Positions 21,040 through 33,050 of a stretch of 64,000 nt of DNA are shown here, piece after piece. How positions within the stretch are numbered: the first letter of the stretch is position 1; each line of letters starts with the position of its first letter. The stretch is from Phoronis australis (lineage: Eukaryota; Phoronida; Phoronidae): contig NMRA01000981.1 in the NCBI GenBank assembly GCA_002633005.1, forward strand, positions 16,486-80,485, written 5' to 3'. A model generated the notes under the pieces. The model did no database searches and was not told where the DNA came from. It saw only the letters and a list, made by a program, of their open reading frames with translations. The position numbers and the translations under genes were made by a program.

Positions 21040-22632
21040 AAGAATGATGCTGAAACTTCAATCATACTCATTCAATTTGGTGTTCAAAAAGGTACTACTA
21101 TTGGTTTAGCTGATTGTTTGAGTAGATTACCTCACAATGGTGATGACAATTATGCTGTCATGGATGATGAACTGATTTTTGTAAGGTTGATTCTCCAGCA
21201 AAATGTATGCATGATAAGATTGCTATGGCAACATGCGATGATGATGAACTGCATTGTGTAGTGTAGTTAATTTTCAATGGTTGGCCAGAACATAGGTCCC
21301 AAGTATTACTGGAATTGCAGTGATCAATTGGCTACTTACAATGATATTGATTTCAGAGCAGGTAGGGTATGTCTTCCCAATGTGCTCCTTTGGCACAATC
21401 ACATACAACTTTACCTCTGTCTCCGGTAGAAGAAATGCTGTTGTAGATTATATTTTACTGTAACTGACTAAAATTATCTGAAGAATTGTGTATCCCCTTC
21501 TATTACTAAGACTTCTGCTATTATTGTTATTATTGGCTATTCTATTCTTGTTTTAAGGTTTAAAGTTTAAAATTTCCATCGCCTGGTGTATGTTTATCAG
21601 GTATCGACACACCTAGTCTTTGCAAGATTTGAGAAATATGCCAAGTGATGGCATCATTGGGCCCCCAGTTCAATGACTAATGGGTAGACTTACCAAGGCA
21701 TTATTGCCTACTTCATGTGCATTGCTAAAATCTGAAGCAGTTAACCTTGATGAAGTGTGCTCACTACTTTCCAATTTATCAAATGTGACAAAAGAAGTAA
21801 AACAGGAATACTAAACCATTGTCAGCGTTTAACAGTTCTGAATCTGAACAAGCTGTGCATATAAAAAATTAAGAGTGGTTGGGAATCAGCAGAATTGGTT
21901 AAACAGCATTCTGATTCATCTTACTGCATCAAATCAGGTGATGAAGTGTGAGAGTATCGACAGAATCGCCAAATGTAACTGTCCACTACAGAATTTGCAC
22001 ATTCAGTAAAGCCTTATTTGCCCAGCTCATTGCACCATCAAGCTAACAGACAACTATCTTACTCAACCAACAAGTGGCATTGGTAATGATTCACCAGAGG
22101 TTAACTAAAAACAAGGACAGGAAGGGAAATCAAAAAACCCTCTAGATTTAAGGATTATATAACTTCTTTGCAGTCAATAAGTTTGTATTGCTGAATATTG
22201 GTTTACAAGGATAGCAACGTTTTTAATTAGATTAGTCTGTTATGGTATGGTTAGATACTATTTGTTTACTGTCTTTGCATTTAGCTGACAATCTTGTTTA
22301 GTGAAACATTTGTTATGATGGTAAATTGTTTATTGTGGATAGCAGTTGTTAATTTAGGTTTCATAGTGCTGCTTAATTGTTTCTGTTTTCAAAGAAAAGG
22401 GCTGTAGTAGTATTTTGGTTTGTACTGGAACTACACTTGCCTTATATGGCACAATTAGTTGGAGTAGTTTGTTACACAACTCTTGCCAAACAGTTCTATG
22501 AAATGTTAGTCATATGCATGTGGACTTGTGTATTGCCAAAACCTGTTGCTGTACAATAGATAATCATTCCAAAATAAAGTAGTGTTTGAGTAAAGACTTC
22601 TTCTTCACGCCTCGCTCCACGGGACATTACAA
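21040..22632 (+). pseudogene. Decayed Ty3/gypsy-type pol 3' end and LTR
   Basis: Readable scraps in order: GLADCLSRLP (end of the RNase H region, compare VADALSRLP) at about 21,103; a YWNCSDQL to GRVCLPN stretch (pre-integrase region) at about 21,310; and a C-terminal integrase relic ending EYRQNRQ near 21,945-21,975. Stops and frameshifts lie between them and the integrase core is not readable. A purine-rich stretch near 22,115 and a likely LTR ending ACATTACA near 22,630 follow, with an AATAAA-type signal near 22,573. Confidence 0.6.
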
Positions 22633-24730
22633 CTGTGTTTCCAGAAATTAAAAACGCACAAAAAGCGCCTGCCAGAAGACTTTTTGAAATTGCTTAACCC
22701 AGATACTGCTGTTAAACCCATTCTCAATTGCACTAGTTACAATTCGGTTTGTCCACTTTTAACAGCCCAAGGTTGTCAATGTAAAAAAAAATCGTATGGT
22801 GACTAAGAACATCACGTATGACAATTCAGGGTTCAGAAGTAAAACAACCCTAGAGTTTTCTAAAAGCGCGTGTGGCGATCAGAAAACTGGAAAATTAAGA
22901 TAAGTTGATTTTTAAGGTAACGCCAAACTTCAATCGTAGCACTGCACATTTAGCTAACTAACAACATAATCATATAATTTTACTCCCTAAAGGTATTAGA
23001 TTTTCTTACAGAAACTCTTTAGATTCTGATTTTTATAATATCTGTCTGCCATTAATCGGGACACACGACCGTGTTTTTATTCAATTTAGCCAAAAAAAAC
23101 GAAGTTACATCCGTAGCAAGCAAGTTACGATCATTAACGTGATATGAATGTCCGAAGTTAGTCAAATTTGGACATTTTTGTAGGGTTCGACATAACCTTA
23201 AATAAATCATAAAGAAAACTTACCAGTATGTTGGTTCTGTAGTAAACGATTTGTGAAATCTCATAAGCTGTGTGTCGATTTGGATGATCTCTCGCTCTTT
23301 TAAAGCAAAAGCCCGAAACAACGCTACCAACTTTCAACCAATAGCAGTTTCCACAGAGTAAATTACGTTGTCACCCTCCAGTTGGTAGGCGTGGCTTATT
23401 GTGATGACGAGTACCTCTTCTTGACATTTTGGTGCTGCCTGTCGAGCTAGAGTTTATTCACGGACGTAAACCGAGAACGAGAAATTGGTCAAAAAACGCG
23501 TAGTTTGAATCTTTGGATGGCATCATATGAAATAGTTTGAAAAAATCCGTTTTCTTTTGGATCGAGGTGCAGGACCCTTTTATCGGGTGGTCAAAAACAT
23601 ATTCAATGTGAAATTTCATATCTCCGCAACCATGAATATCGAACAAATAGCGACTGCCCTAAAAATCAAAAGTGCACTGAAAAACTGCAATGCCAAAATG
23701 ACAGGAAGCCTCAATATATGTTGTGCAACTTACTGCAGACAAAAAGTGACCTTATCATTCTTATAAGTTTTGTGACATCTAGTACTTTATCATTTATGTC
23801 ATTTATTTAACATATATCATTTAGATTATGATACAGATACATTTCTTGGGTTAACTGTGCACATGCAAATAATACTGTATGAGAAATATTAATAGAATTG
23901 TGTAGTGGCTGTTGGGTAATGAGTTCAATCGTATGCTGGCAAGGTATTCCCCACGTAGCAGATATAAACACTTTGTTGGAAACACGTCGTGCAAAAAGTG
24001 TAAAATTGTGGTTGACCATCATGAAAATGGGAGCTTTAGAATTTGGACACGTTTTTGGCCACCCAACACGTGTGTTCAGGGGACCGTTTTACTAGCAGCA
24101 ATTTGTGTACATCCTCGCCTCATCATTGTACACGTATCATGGGTATTTTAATCTCTTGTCTTCCGCGAAACTAGCGAGCAGGTGACGGGCCAAATAAATA
24201 TCAAACAACAAAAAATGCACAAAAAGTTACACAAAATTTTCACCCGCTTAAGCATGATTTCTGACGAGGATATCAAGTTGTCAGTTTGGCAAAAGTATTT
24301 AATTAACTGCTTCACAAGCAGTGGCGCTATTGACCGGCGCTGTTGCGAAAAAAAGAAGATTCTATACCGAAAGTTTAAGTAAGCTGCCAAGTTCAAGCTG
24401 GTTCTGATTTCTCGTTCTTTGAATTTGAATATGAAAACCTGGAATGTGGAATATGACAATGATTATTTAAATAATGCATACGTAAATAAAGATTCCCCTA
24501 ACACCTGGCCGTGGGATAGAAAATTGCGTTATTGTTTCACAACAGTTTCTGTCAGAAACGACTGAATTAGCGTGCGATCACACGGCCTCGGTGTCCGGTC
24601 AATAAGTTTTATTGCACCTAAAGCCGGTTACGCAGTGATTTATTCATTGCTGGCTTTGTCTCAAATCATTTGCACGCACGAACACTCCAAAGGCATTACA
24701 ACTTGCATCTAATGAGATGGACTTTGGTTC
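22633..24730. other. No gene recognised
   Basis: Several short ORFs on both strands, none with family motifs, splice-consistent borders or conserved copies elsewhere in the window. No repeat unit was identified by eye. Confidence 0.4.
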
Positions 24731-25480
24731 GCTTTTTCAATTTTCAACGGGTCCTAATTTGACAGCTGTGATAAGATTAAACCTTTTGATCAAGGAATAG
24801 GAACATTCGATGTAGCATTTTCAAGAAGACGGGCCTGTAACTTTTTCAAACCCTAAGTTTTTCGCGAAAATGAAAAGGGAAACGATGTCTTTAAGATAAA
24901 GCAATAGAATCCTGAATTTATCAGGACACTTTTTACTCTTTATAGTTGAGAAAATATTGTATATATAAGTTATCACCATCCTTCGATTTTAATGCGACGA
25001 GCAAAAGTTGTCGAGGCCACCTTACGAACGGTTTCCCGATGACGTCAGATTTCAAAATGGCTGCCTACACGAACGAGCTAGTTGATGGTTGTAGGTTGTC
25101 AAATCAAAATCTGCCTCAAATACGTGGATTACAGCGAGAAGTTTTGGCCATATAAGAAATTTCACAAGGTAGAACAAGTATGTATGATTTGATTGCATTT
25201 ACCTTCCTTATTTTTTGAGTTATTTGCGAGAGTACGTTCACTTCCGGGTTCACATCAGCTCATCGGCACCGCTTCTTCAGTAGACCAAGTATTAAATTAA
25301 ATTACAAATGTTTGGCAGCTGGGCTCGTTTTAGTGGGGGGAGGGGGAGAAGATGTGACAAAGATGAATGTAGGTTATGCGTGGGTCGTCAGATTTCTAAT
25401 TGATTTGCCAAATTTCGTTGAATTAAGCCATTTTGCCTTCACTGTCTGACCCTGTCAGTAACAATGCTGGTTGTGACATA
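24730..25480. repeat. Dispersed repeat family R1, copy 1 (left part)
   Basis: Matches 28,845-29,600 and 40,730-41,290, and less completely 43,100-43,265. Shared blocks include TTTTCAAGAAGACGGGC, a TGACGTCAGAT...AAAATGGCTGCC segment, and an AAGTATGTATGAT block. An inverted-repeat element (25,481-26,641) splits it; the family resumes at 26,642. A short ORF over the ATGGCTGCC segment is not conserved in length between copies, so I do not call it coding. Confidence 0.7.
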
Positions 25481-26641
25481 CAGCACACATCACGAATTTT
25501 TGTCCGACCAGTCGGAAATTGGTGGACGACTGGTCATCTAGCCGACCAACAACGGTCGGCTGGGAGTCGTCTGCTGAGTCGCCTCTGTGGTCAGCACTTG
25601 GGTCGGCTAAGTGGTCGCCTAGCGTAGACGACCAATTCGGATTAAGCGTGTCCTTGGTCGGCAAGTACCATTTGATGACTTAGCAGGTGAACTTTGGCCA
25701 AACAAACATTTAGCTGTTCGCAGTTCTTTCACTTTGGAAAAACGTGAACGACCAACTGATAAGGGCCTATTTGTACATGTAACTAGCCCAGATTTTAACG
25801 TCACCAATGCATGAAAACGGAATACGCAAAGCTACAATTGGCTGTAGCCTCAACAGTGGTCATTCCCTGTTTGATGTCACTGTCTAAGTTCGTGGAAATC
25901 GTAACCATAGTATGATTTCGAAGTTAGAGCCATCGAAGTCCGTGGGTTTAGGGCATACTGGACCGTGAATTTTGAGTCTGTACTGCAAGGGTCAATACTA
26001 TGAAAATAAAATCTCCTTTAGTGAGAGCTCTTCGTGGTGTAACAACTCACTCACTATCATCATGGGCGCGTGATAGGATACCCGTGAATAACTTTAAAAA
26101 CGCAAAGAGATGCAGTTTGCGTTACAGAAACAAAATCAATTGTGGGCAAAGACTGTCAAAAATAGCTGCGTTTATAAAATGACTACAACATTGTATTGAC
26201 CGGGAAGCAGCCAATCTAATGCAATTTTTTAATGTCACGAGTCAAATTAAAGAACAAATGTAAAGAAAACTTTCACGTTTTTATCCAAAACTTGTTGCAT
26301 TGTCCATAATCCAAGGTTTACTATTACCGCTTACCTTCAACCTTCGAATTAGTGGTGTTACACAACCGATGTGAACTCATGTAACCGAGACAGTAAAACT
26401 AGGTTAATTTATTTGACCCTGTGCTAAGACGAATATGCATCGACACGCAAAGTGGTATCAGCAAGTGCTACAATAGCCGACCAGCTGGTCGGCTGATGGC
26501 CTGTCGGCTGGGGGAGTCGCCTTATGAGTCAGCACTGTGGGACTAATTTTTTGCCGAACAGTCGGCTAATTTGACGACCGGTCGACAGCCAGTCGTCGAC
26601 CAATTTCCGACCGGTCGGACAAAAATTCGTGATGTGTGCTG
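25481..26641. mobile_element. Inverted-repeat DNA transposon remnant with TA target duplication
   Basis: 1,161 bp. The left end starts CAGCACACATCACGAATTTT and the right end is its reverse complement; the match runs about 52 bp with few differences. TA flanks both sides (25,479-25,480 and 26,642-26,643). The paralogous R1 copy at about 29,604 has the uninterrupted sequence ACATAAAAG with a single TA, an empty site. TA duplication fits Tc1/mariner-type insertion. Further GTCGGCT/AGCCGAC inverted motifs lie inside each end. No transposase ORF, so non-autonomous. Confidence 0.8.
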
Positions 26642-26800
26642 TAAAAGCCTAAAGTCGCAATTGAGCTATTTTTAAACGCTCTAGTTCTTCACAATTTTTT
26701 TCTGAATACTAAGTCACCGATATGCACTGATGCATTTCCATGTCTGTGATCAGGTTGATCTCTCATGTCCACATATAGTTACGCAGTGTGGTAGTTTAAG
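26642..26800. repeat. Dispersed repeat family R1, copy 1 (continued)
   Basis: Continues the copy interrupted by the TA-flanked element; matches 29,605-29,768 (AGTCGCAATTGAGCT, then the TGCATTTCCRTGTCTG and TCCACATATA blocks). Confidence 0.65.
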
Positions 26801-27355
26801 AGATTGTTCTGAAACCCTCTCAACCCCCACACCCCTCGACCCCCACACCCCTCGACCCACGACGCCCTCAAAACCAGGTTTGGCTCCGTCGGGTAATCGA
26901 CTCAGAATCAGCTTCGCTTGGTCTGTACAGCTGCACAAACCAGTACTCAACTAGCAGAAGCCACACATTTCAAATGCACTATAAACAATGCGTATATACC
27001 GTACTACGCTAAAGCCAGTTTCAAAAATTATTAGTCAAACAAACACTTTCTCCCTATGCCCGAGTTATGGTGGGGGTATGCCGGCCACCTGGCGATTTCA
27101 TTGATGTTGACCCCAAAATTTTGCCCCTATCCCGGGTTACGCATTTCATTGATTTCGACCTAAAAATTGGTAGGGATTCTCACCCCTTCCCATGTGCCGG
27201 CTTCGTGGGCATTTTGTTGAGCAAGACCTTTTGGTAAAAATATTAACATAACTTGTAGCTTGTGGGTCAAGGGGGGTATGGGTCAAGGGGAGTTGTGAGT
27301 CAAGGTGGTCGTGGATCGAGGGCTGTGGGGGCCAAGCGGGTTTCAGAGCAATCCT
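26801..27355. mobile_element. Foldback element with 8-bp target duplication
   Basis: Ends AGATTGTTCTGAAACCC and GGGTTTCAGAGCAATCCT are inverted repeats, followed inward by C-rich (left) and G-rich (right) tracts that are also complementary (CCCCTCGACCC against GGGTCAAGGGG). AGTTTAAG occurs at 26,793-26,800 and 27,356-27,363, an 8-bp duplication as left by hAT-type transposases. A left-end copy lies at about 29,768-29,990 without its right end. No transposase. Confidence 0.75.
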
Positions 27356-27407
27356 AGTTTAAGTTTATTATTTCGGTGTTGTTGATGTTTCTTGTTTGTA
27401 CTCTTGA

Positions 27408-27650
27408 GGCCCTTTCATATTCACAAGGACGCGTCAATGTTTTGGGGAGTTGCAGTCAGTATGAATGGTTAACTTCCTTCTTGGACCGAAGTTAACAGTG
27501 CTAGTTAACTTCGCAATAAAGAAGTGGATTTAATTGCAGAGCGTCGGCGTTACGCTGCTGTATGAATGGTCAACTTCGGTCCCATCAAAGTTATGGCCCA
27601 GAGCCATTGTTATTGTCAACAATTAATGTGATTGATTCCTCATTTACAAT
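27408..27650. mobile_element. GTTAACT-rich MITE, truncated copy
   Basis: Starts CCCTTTCATATTCAC, then GGAGTTGCAGTCAGTATGAA and several GTTAACT/AAGTTAAC motifs. Matches the reverse complement of 31,285-31,509 and the start of 32,865-33,050. Confidence 0.6.
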
Positions 27651-28540
27651 ATTCTTTAACATACATAGACAGATGGACAGTTTATTTAGCCAGTCGCAAT
27701 GCAAATATTTATGCATCCGCAAAAGTCATTCCTGCTTATAGTAGCCAAAGGTAAACAACTAGACTAACATGTTACTGAGACTATTGGCATAATAGCTATG
27801 ATTACTTGCGGATATCAAAACATGGAGTCTCTTGCAGGAAAGCCACATACAACTAGTTAGTCAAAAATAAAAAGTAAGCGTTGGTTTCAGCAATTTATCT
27901 CACTACGTGAGCAAAGCAACAACCTGTTGCTTCTATCAGCAAAATGATTATCTATCTTCGTACAATGTGTATACTGTAAACTTGCGGGTTAACACCCTGG
28001 GCGCTTAAATTAGGAAACCCTGAGACAGGGGCTGGGCAGTTACCCAAGCAGCGGTTGCTTAAACAGAAAAATTGGCAAAAAGTAGAGGGTAGGTGATTAC
28101 TCAAGCAGTTGCTGACCTTCCATTTATTCAAATTGATGAAATACTCTTGTGTTTCCCAGGGTAAGAAATGTTGTTGCCATGGTGCCCTTATTACTTACAT
28201 CCACAATTTATTGGAGTGTGAAACCTCCTAAGTGAACAGTTATTCTGCAGTTTTTGAGATGCTATTTGAGATCTTATTTGGGGTCATCAATAAGAAAAAT
28301 GTTGTAGTTGGCAATTTATAAACCTCTAAAAAGAAAATGACAATTTAAACATATCAACATTTCTAGATAATATAAATTTGTTGAATAGAAAAATTGGGCA
28401 AACCAACTCTGGATGAGAGGCCCTTGTCCGGAGAATTCTACAACTCTTGTCTTCAAATAGTTTTCTCCAACTCTTACTTTCGCCACTCATTTCTCTTTAG
28501 TCTTCACTTATTGACAACAGTTTCTACTAATTTAATTAAA
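27650..28540. other. Non-coding stretch with one dispersed repeat
   Basis: 28,105-28,285 is nearly identical to 34,040-34,215 (includes TGTTTCCCAGGGTAAGAAAT and GTTGTTGCCATGGTGCC). The rest shows no exon or motif. Confidence 0.5.
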
Positions 28541-29770
28541 CAAATTCGGCACTGTCAACAATTGATGCGAGTGTTTCGGAACAAACAACATTTTATATTA
28601 CAAATTACGATATCGAATCCTCTAACTGATTAAATAATGTTGTTCAACATAGCTTTTTAACTGTAAGATTCTGAATTGATTGGCTTGATATCATGTAAGC
28701 ATAAGCCTTAATTTCTGATTATTGAAATCACAAAACGTATAAACGATAACTTTGGTTAATTTATATCCGGAGTTTTTTAGACGTGGCTGCCATGGAACTG
28801 TTATCTGCATACATCTTTATGCGACATTCATATGTACGACAAATTCCATTTTCAACGGGTCCTAAATTGACAGTTGTGATAAGATTAAGCCTTTTGATCA
28901 AGGAATAGGAACATTCAATGTAGCATTTTCAAGAAGACGGGCGTGTAACTTTTTCAAACCCTAAGCTTCTCCCAAAATTGAAAAGGGAAACGATGTCTTT
29001 AAGATAAAGCAATAAAATCCTGAATTTATCACGGCACTTTTTACTCGTTATAGTTGATTAAATAATGTGTATATAAGTTAATCACCGTCCTTTCATTTTA
29101 ATACGAGGAGCAAGAGTTGTGAATGGATTCCATTCTCCAAAAGTTGTTGCTTACGGATGGTTTGCCGTTGACGTCAGATTTCAAAATGGCTGCCTTTAAC
29201 ATGGACGAGTTGGTTTTCCTAGTTTGACTACTCAAAATCTGTCCCAAATACGTGGTTTGCAGGCAGAAGTTTTGGCCAGATAAGAAAATGGTCAAGGTAG
29301 AACAAGTATGTATGATTTGATTGCATTTACCTTCTTTATTTTTTGAGTTGTTTTCGAGAGTACGTTCACTTTTAGGTTCACATCAGGTCATTGGCATCAC
29401 CTCTTCAGTGGACTGAGTTGCCGCTGCATTAAATTACGAATATTTCCAAATGTACGCCAGCTGGGGTCGTTTTGGTGGTGGGGTAGATGTGGCAAAGATG
29501 CATGTAAATTATGCGTGGACCGTCAGATTTTTATTTGATTTGCCAAAGTTCATTGAATTAAACCATTTTGCCTTCACTTTCAGTAAAAATGCCAGCTGGG
29601 ACATAAAAGACAAGTCGCAATTGAGCTCTTTTTATACGCTCTAGACTTCTTCGCAAATTTGCTTCTAAATATTAAGTCACTGATATGCACTGATGCATTT
29701 CCGTGTCTGGGATCAGGTTGTTCTCTCGTGTCCACATATAATTACACGCAGTGTGATAGTTAAGGGATTG
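28540..29770. repeat. Dispersed repeat family R1, copy 2
   Basis: 28,555-29,340 matches 40,450-41,220 (the GGAACAAACAACATTTTATATTA block onward). 28,845-29,770 matches 24,730-25,480 plus 26,642-26,800, giving the empty site for the TA-flanked element. Confidence 0.75.
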
Positions 29771-30618
29771 TTCTGAAACCCTCTCGACCCCCACAGCCCT
29801 CCACCCACGACGCCCTCAAAGCCGGTTTCGGCTCCCATCAGGTTATCAACTCGCAATCAGCTTCGCTGGGTCTGTACAGCTGTACAAACCAGCACTCAAC
29901 TAGCAGAAGCCACATGTTTCAAATGCACCATAAACAATGCGGTGTTTCATTGATTTTGACCCAAAAATTTTTGCCCCTATCCCGGTGTATGAAAACCTCT
30001 TTCAAACACAATTCTGTGTTACGGTTTTACATGGGTTTATTCTAGAAATCTACAAGATACATCTATTCACTACCTCTCAACTAAAAACTTGTTTGTCAGA
30101 ACTAGAGATCATATGGTTGTGAGTCATAATCAGATTTCAGAGAATTGGTTTGCACAACTTTTGCAATCTATGATTGTAGCTACCCGTGCCATATAAGGTT
30201 ATGTTTTGAACTCTGCAATTCTAGTGAAAACCATAAACATAATATCCTCCTTTCTCTGAAAGTTCTTGCTCATGGTCCAGTCAGCCACAGTACATGTCAT
30301 CCAGTGGTGCCCTGATTAATTAATTAAAATATATGTCTTTAGTTTATCATGAGACACAAATTACAGCATACTAACAAATTAGTGTAAACAATCTGTTGAG
30401 TTCCATTAGGGGATAGCCTCAGTGTTCTGGAATCAAAACAAACAAAAGCTACTAGTGGATCATCCTAGTAAACAGTAGAAACTAGCTTCTAAATGTCATC
30501 CAGTCAACTCTGGGTATACTATCAGAGTTACAAAAAAACAGTAATTGGTATTATTCTGACCAATTTCCTCACTGTGTGTATCTCACTGGTGGTTTAATCA
30601 CTCTCCCAAATCTGGTTG
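29770..30618. other. Left end of the foldback element, then unassigned DNA
   Basis: 29,768-29,990 repeats the left end of the 26,801 element (GGATTGTTCTGAAACCC and C-rich tract), then diverges. From 29,990 no gene or repeat is recognised. Confidence 0.45.
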
Positions 30619-30632
30619 TCACAGGCAGGTTA

Positions 30633-30878
30633 TAAAATAAAAAAAAAATAATTGCAGGTGGTCTGATACACGTTGTACCAGACGTGCGCAGGCCTCGCAT
30701 GTGGGCCCATTGCACTGATCACCTGGAAATATTTTTATGCTTTATTAATATATGGTTAAAACCGAGCTGAGGAGCTAGAAACCTGGCTCAAGGGTTTAGC
30801 AGTGTGACCTGGTGGGACTCGAACCCACGACCTCGAGTAAAGAAAGTGGGCACTTATCAACCAGGCCACACTGCCTCC
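30633..30878 (-). mobile_element. tRNA-derived SINE with intact target duplications
   Basis: Read on the minus strand, the element opens with a tRNA-like head (30,802-30,876) with an A-box-like TGGCCTGGTTGATAAG and a perfect B box GGTTCGAGTCC (plus 30,815-30,825). An unrelated body and a T/A-rich tail follow. TCACAGGCAGGTTA stands on both sides (30,619-30,632 and 30,879-30,892), a 14-bp target duplication. RNA polymerase III transcription and LINE-driven mobility are inferred from the class. Confidence 0.85.
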
Positions 30879-31004
30879 TCACAGGCAGGTTAGGTATTAC
30901 TTCACTTTTGATGGTGGTGTGTGGGTTGCAGTTTTCTTTGATGGACGTTTCATCAACAATGAAAAACTGTCATCAATACATTCCCATAGCAATTAGTTCT
31001 AAAG

Positions 31005-31509
31005 GCCCTTTCATATTGACTTAACTCCGGTCTGAGGGGAGCGTCGACGTAAACAGCGCAGTTAACTGGACCGTTCATACTGCTTTCGGAAGTTAATGAA
31101 CATCGAAGTAAACGGGAGGTGACGTTGTCGTCATCGAAGTTATTGCAAGGTAGCGCTGCACGCTAAGATTTTTTTCAGTGTGACAATTTGGGAACATTTA
31201 CATGTGCTCACTGACATTAAACTTATTTCTAAATCGATTGGTTATTATAAGAGCAAAATATAAGCAGCTATTAGTGATGGCACTACCCTGTAATTGTTGA
31301 CAATATCAGTGGCACCTGGCGATAACTTTGATTGGACCGAAGTTAAGCGTTCATACTGCACCGCAGCGTCGACGCTGCAGTCTTAAATCCACCTTTTAAC
31401 TGCGATGTTAACTGGAGCTGTTAACTGCTGTCCAGGATCAGGAGTTAAGCGTTCATACTGACCGCAACTCCTCAAACCATCGACATGTCAAAATTAGCAT
31501 CAAAGGCTC
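31005..31509. mobile_element. GTTAACT-rich MITE, full-length copy
   Basis: About 505 bp. The left end AAAGGCCCTTTCATATTGAC and the right end (reverse complement GAGCCTTTGATGCTAATTTT) are imperfect inverted repeats. Inside are repeated AGTTAA, GTCGACG and CATACTG motifs in both orientations. The right half, reverse complemented, matches 27,408-27,620 and 32,865-33,050. A clear target duplication was not found. Confidence 0.65.
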
Positions 31510-32200
31510 ACCAATCATTAACTTGCCTGAGCAGCAGGGAAACTAATAAATGATCATAAGCTGCCATAAAAACAGTGCAATATCACTTGCAAGTTATATG
31601 TTATATCTTTGTACTATCACACCAGAAGCTTTTGATACATCATATCGAACACATGTATTTTTCTCTACTTTGGGGATCGACAATTACTCATGAAGTGGGC
31701 ACTTAAACCGAAAATTGACAACAGAGGGGAAAAAGATCAGCAAGGCAATGTTGGTTACATGTTGGTAGAAGTTGGTCATCCACTGCTCAATCAGAACGCG
31801 TTTCTACAACCAACATTGACCAAAATTTGCCAACATTCGAAGCAAATGTCATGTGGGTTACCAATATTCGTCACGTGAACGACCAACATTGACCAAAATT
31901 CCCACCAGCTGGTAACTTTTGATGAGTGTTTACCGCTAGGTGTCAGCAGGGGAAAAATTAATGTCGGCTGCGTTTTGTAGACCAGGAAAGACTGACAGAC
32001 TGATTTTCCTGTATTTACGGAAATTAATTGACTTTTGTGACAGGAATTCTTTGCAGATCGCCGACACAGTTTGTTCAAGACAATGGCTAGATCGGCGCTT
32101 CGCCAGCTCGGCCCACCTTGGCCCGTGAAACTGACCCAGCAGTCAATGAAGGTAGGCCTAATCATTCATATGTTCGTAACTTGTTGATTTTCTAACTGAG
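31510..32200. other. Unassigned DNA with an imperfect ACCAACATT inverted repeat
   Basis: 31,746-31,915 contains AATGTTGGTTAC and several CCAACATTGACCAAAAT copies in both orientations, a likely small foldback element. The 124-codon minus-strand ORF across it has no recognisable motif. Confidence 0.35.
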
Positions 32201-32204
32201 AACC

Positions 32205-32745
32205 ACTTTTTTTATTAACCCCAGCATCGTTCCGTATACCCTTTGTTGCATTCTAAGGACAGTTAGACCATTCTGCCACCACGTTTGCAGAACATGTTTG
32301 AATGTTTGTATTTCAGTGAAGGGAGCAATTAAAGTTGTCAGGTATCATATCTTGAGTCCTTGTAAGTTGTTTGGTTTCTGTCATCACCACAAAATTAACC
32401 TTAAACAGTCTGAGTTCATGTCCTGGTCACTTTAGAGAGCAACTTTTTATTAACCCCAGCATCCTTCCTTATACCCTTTGTAGCATTCTAAGGACAATGC
32501 TCTATGTTTTGTTCATTTACGTCAATCGGTTAGACCATTCTGCCACCACGTTTGCAGAACATGTGGTTGAATGTTTGTATTTCAGTGGAGGGCAGAAATT
32601 TTGCTTTTCCTGAAAGTTACCTTTTTAGCAATTAAAGTTGTCACTATCATATCTTGAGTCGTGTAAGTTGTTTGGTTTCTGTCATCACCACAAAATTAAC
32701 CTTAAACAGTGTGAGTTCATGTCCTGGTCACTTTACACAAGCGTA
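32205..32745. repeat. Tandem duplication of about 235-300 bp
   Basis: TTATTAACCCCAGCAT begins at about 32,212 and again at about 32,447. Both units continue through CATTCTGCCACCACGTTTGC, TTGAATGTTTGTATTTCAGT, a TCATATCTTGAGTC block and TTCATGTCCTGGTCACTTTA. The second unit has about 60 bp of extra internal sequence. Confidence 0.8.
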
Positions 32746-32864
32746 TCCTGGGCATATGCAAACCATTTTAAGTACAAATTCGGGTGATTCCTTTAAATAT
32801 CGGTTTTCTACCAAACTCTTATTTTAATACTATTTCATTTTTGTCCATAATTCATTAAAGGACC

Positions 32865-33050
32865 TTTCATACTAACGTTGACACGTCGATGTTTTTGGGA
32901 GTTGCGGTCAGTATGAACAGTGAACTACAGTTTGGTCCTGGATTGAAGTTAACAGCTTCAGTTAACTTAAGTAAACATATGGTTTTCACAGTGGAGCATT
33001 CATGCTGCAATATGCGGTATGAACGGTGAACTTTGGTTCCATCAACGCTT
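32865..33050. mobile_element. GTTAACT-rich MITE, truncated copy
   Basis: Starts AAAGGACCTTTCATACTAAC and runs through GGGAGTTGCGGTCAGTATGA. The right end is cut where BEL/Pao sequence begins. Confidence 0.6.

Noticed and set aside
25455-25664. ORFs on both strands over the GTCGGCT region
   Set aside because: They arise from inverted, compositionally biased transposon ends.
30802-30876. Stand-alone tRNA gene
   Set aside because: The B box is perfect but the folded tRNA is not complete, and the region is the head of a SINE with target duplications.
31791-32165. 124-codon minus ORF as a gene
   Set aside because: No motif, no splice context, and it crosses a small inverted repeat.
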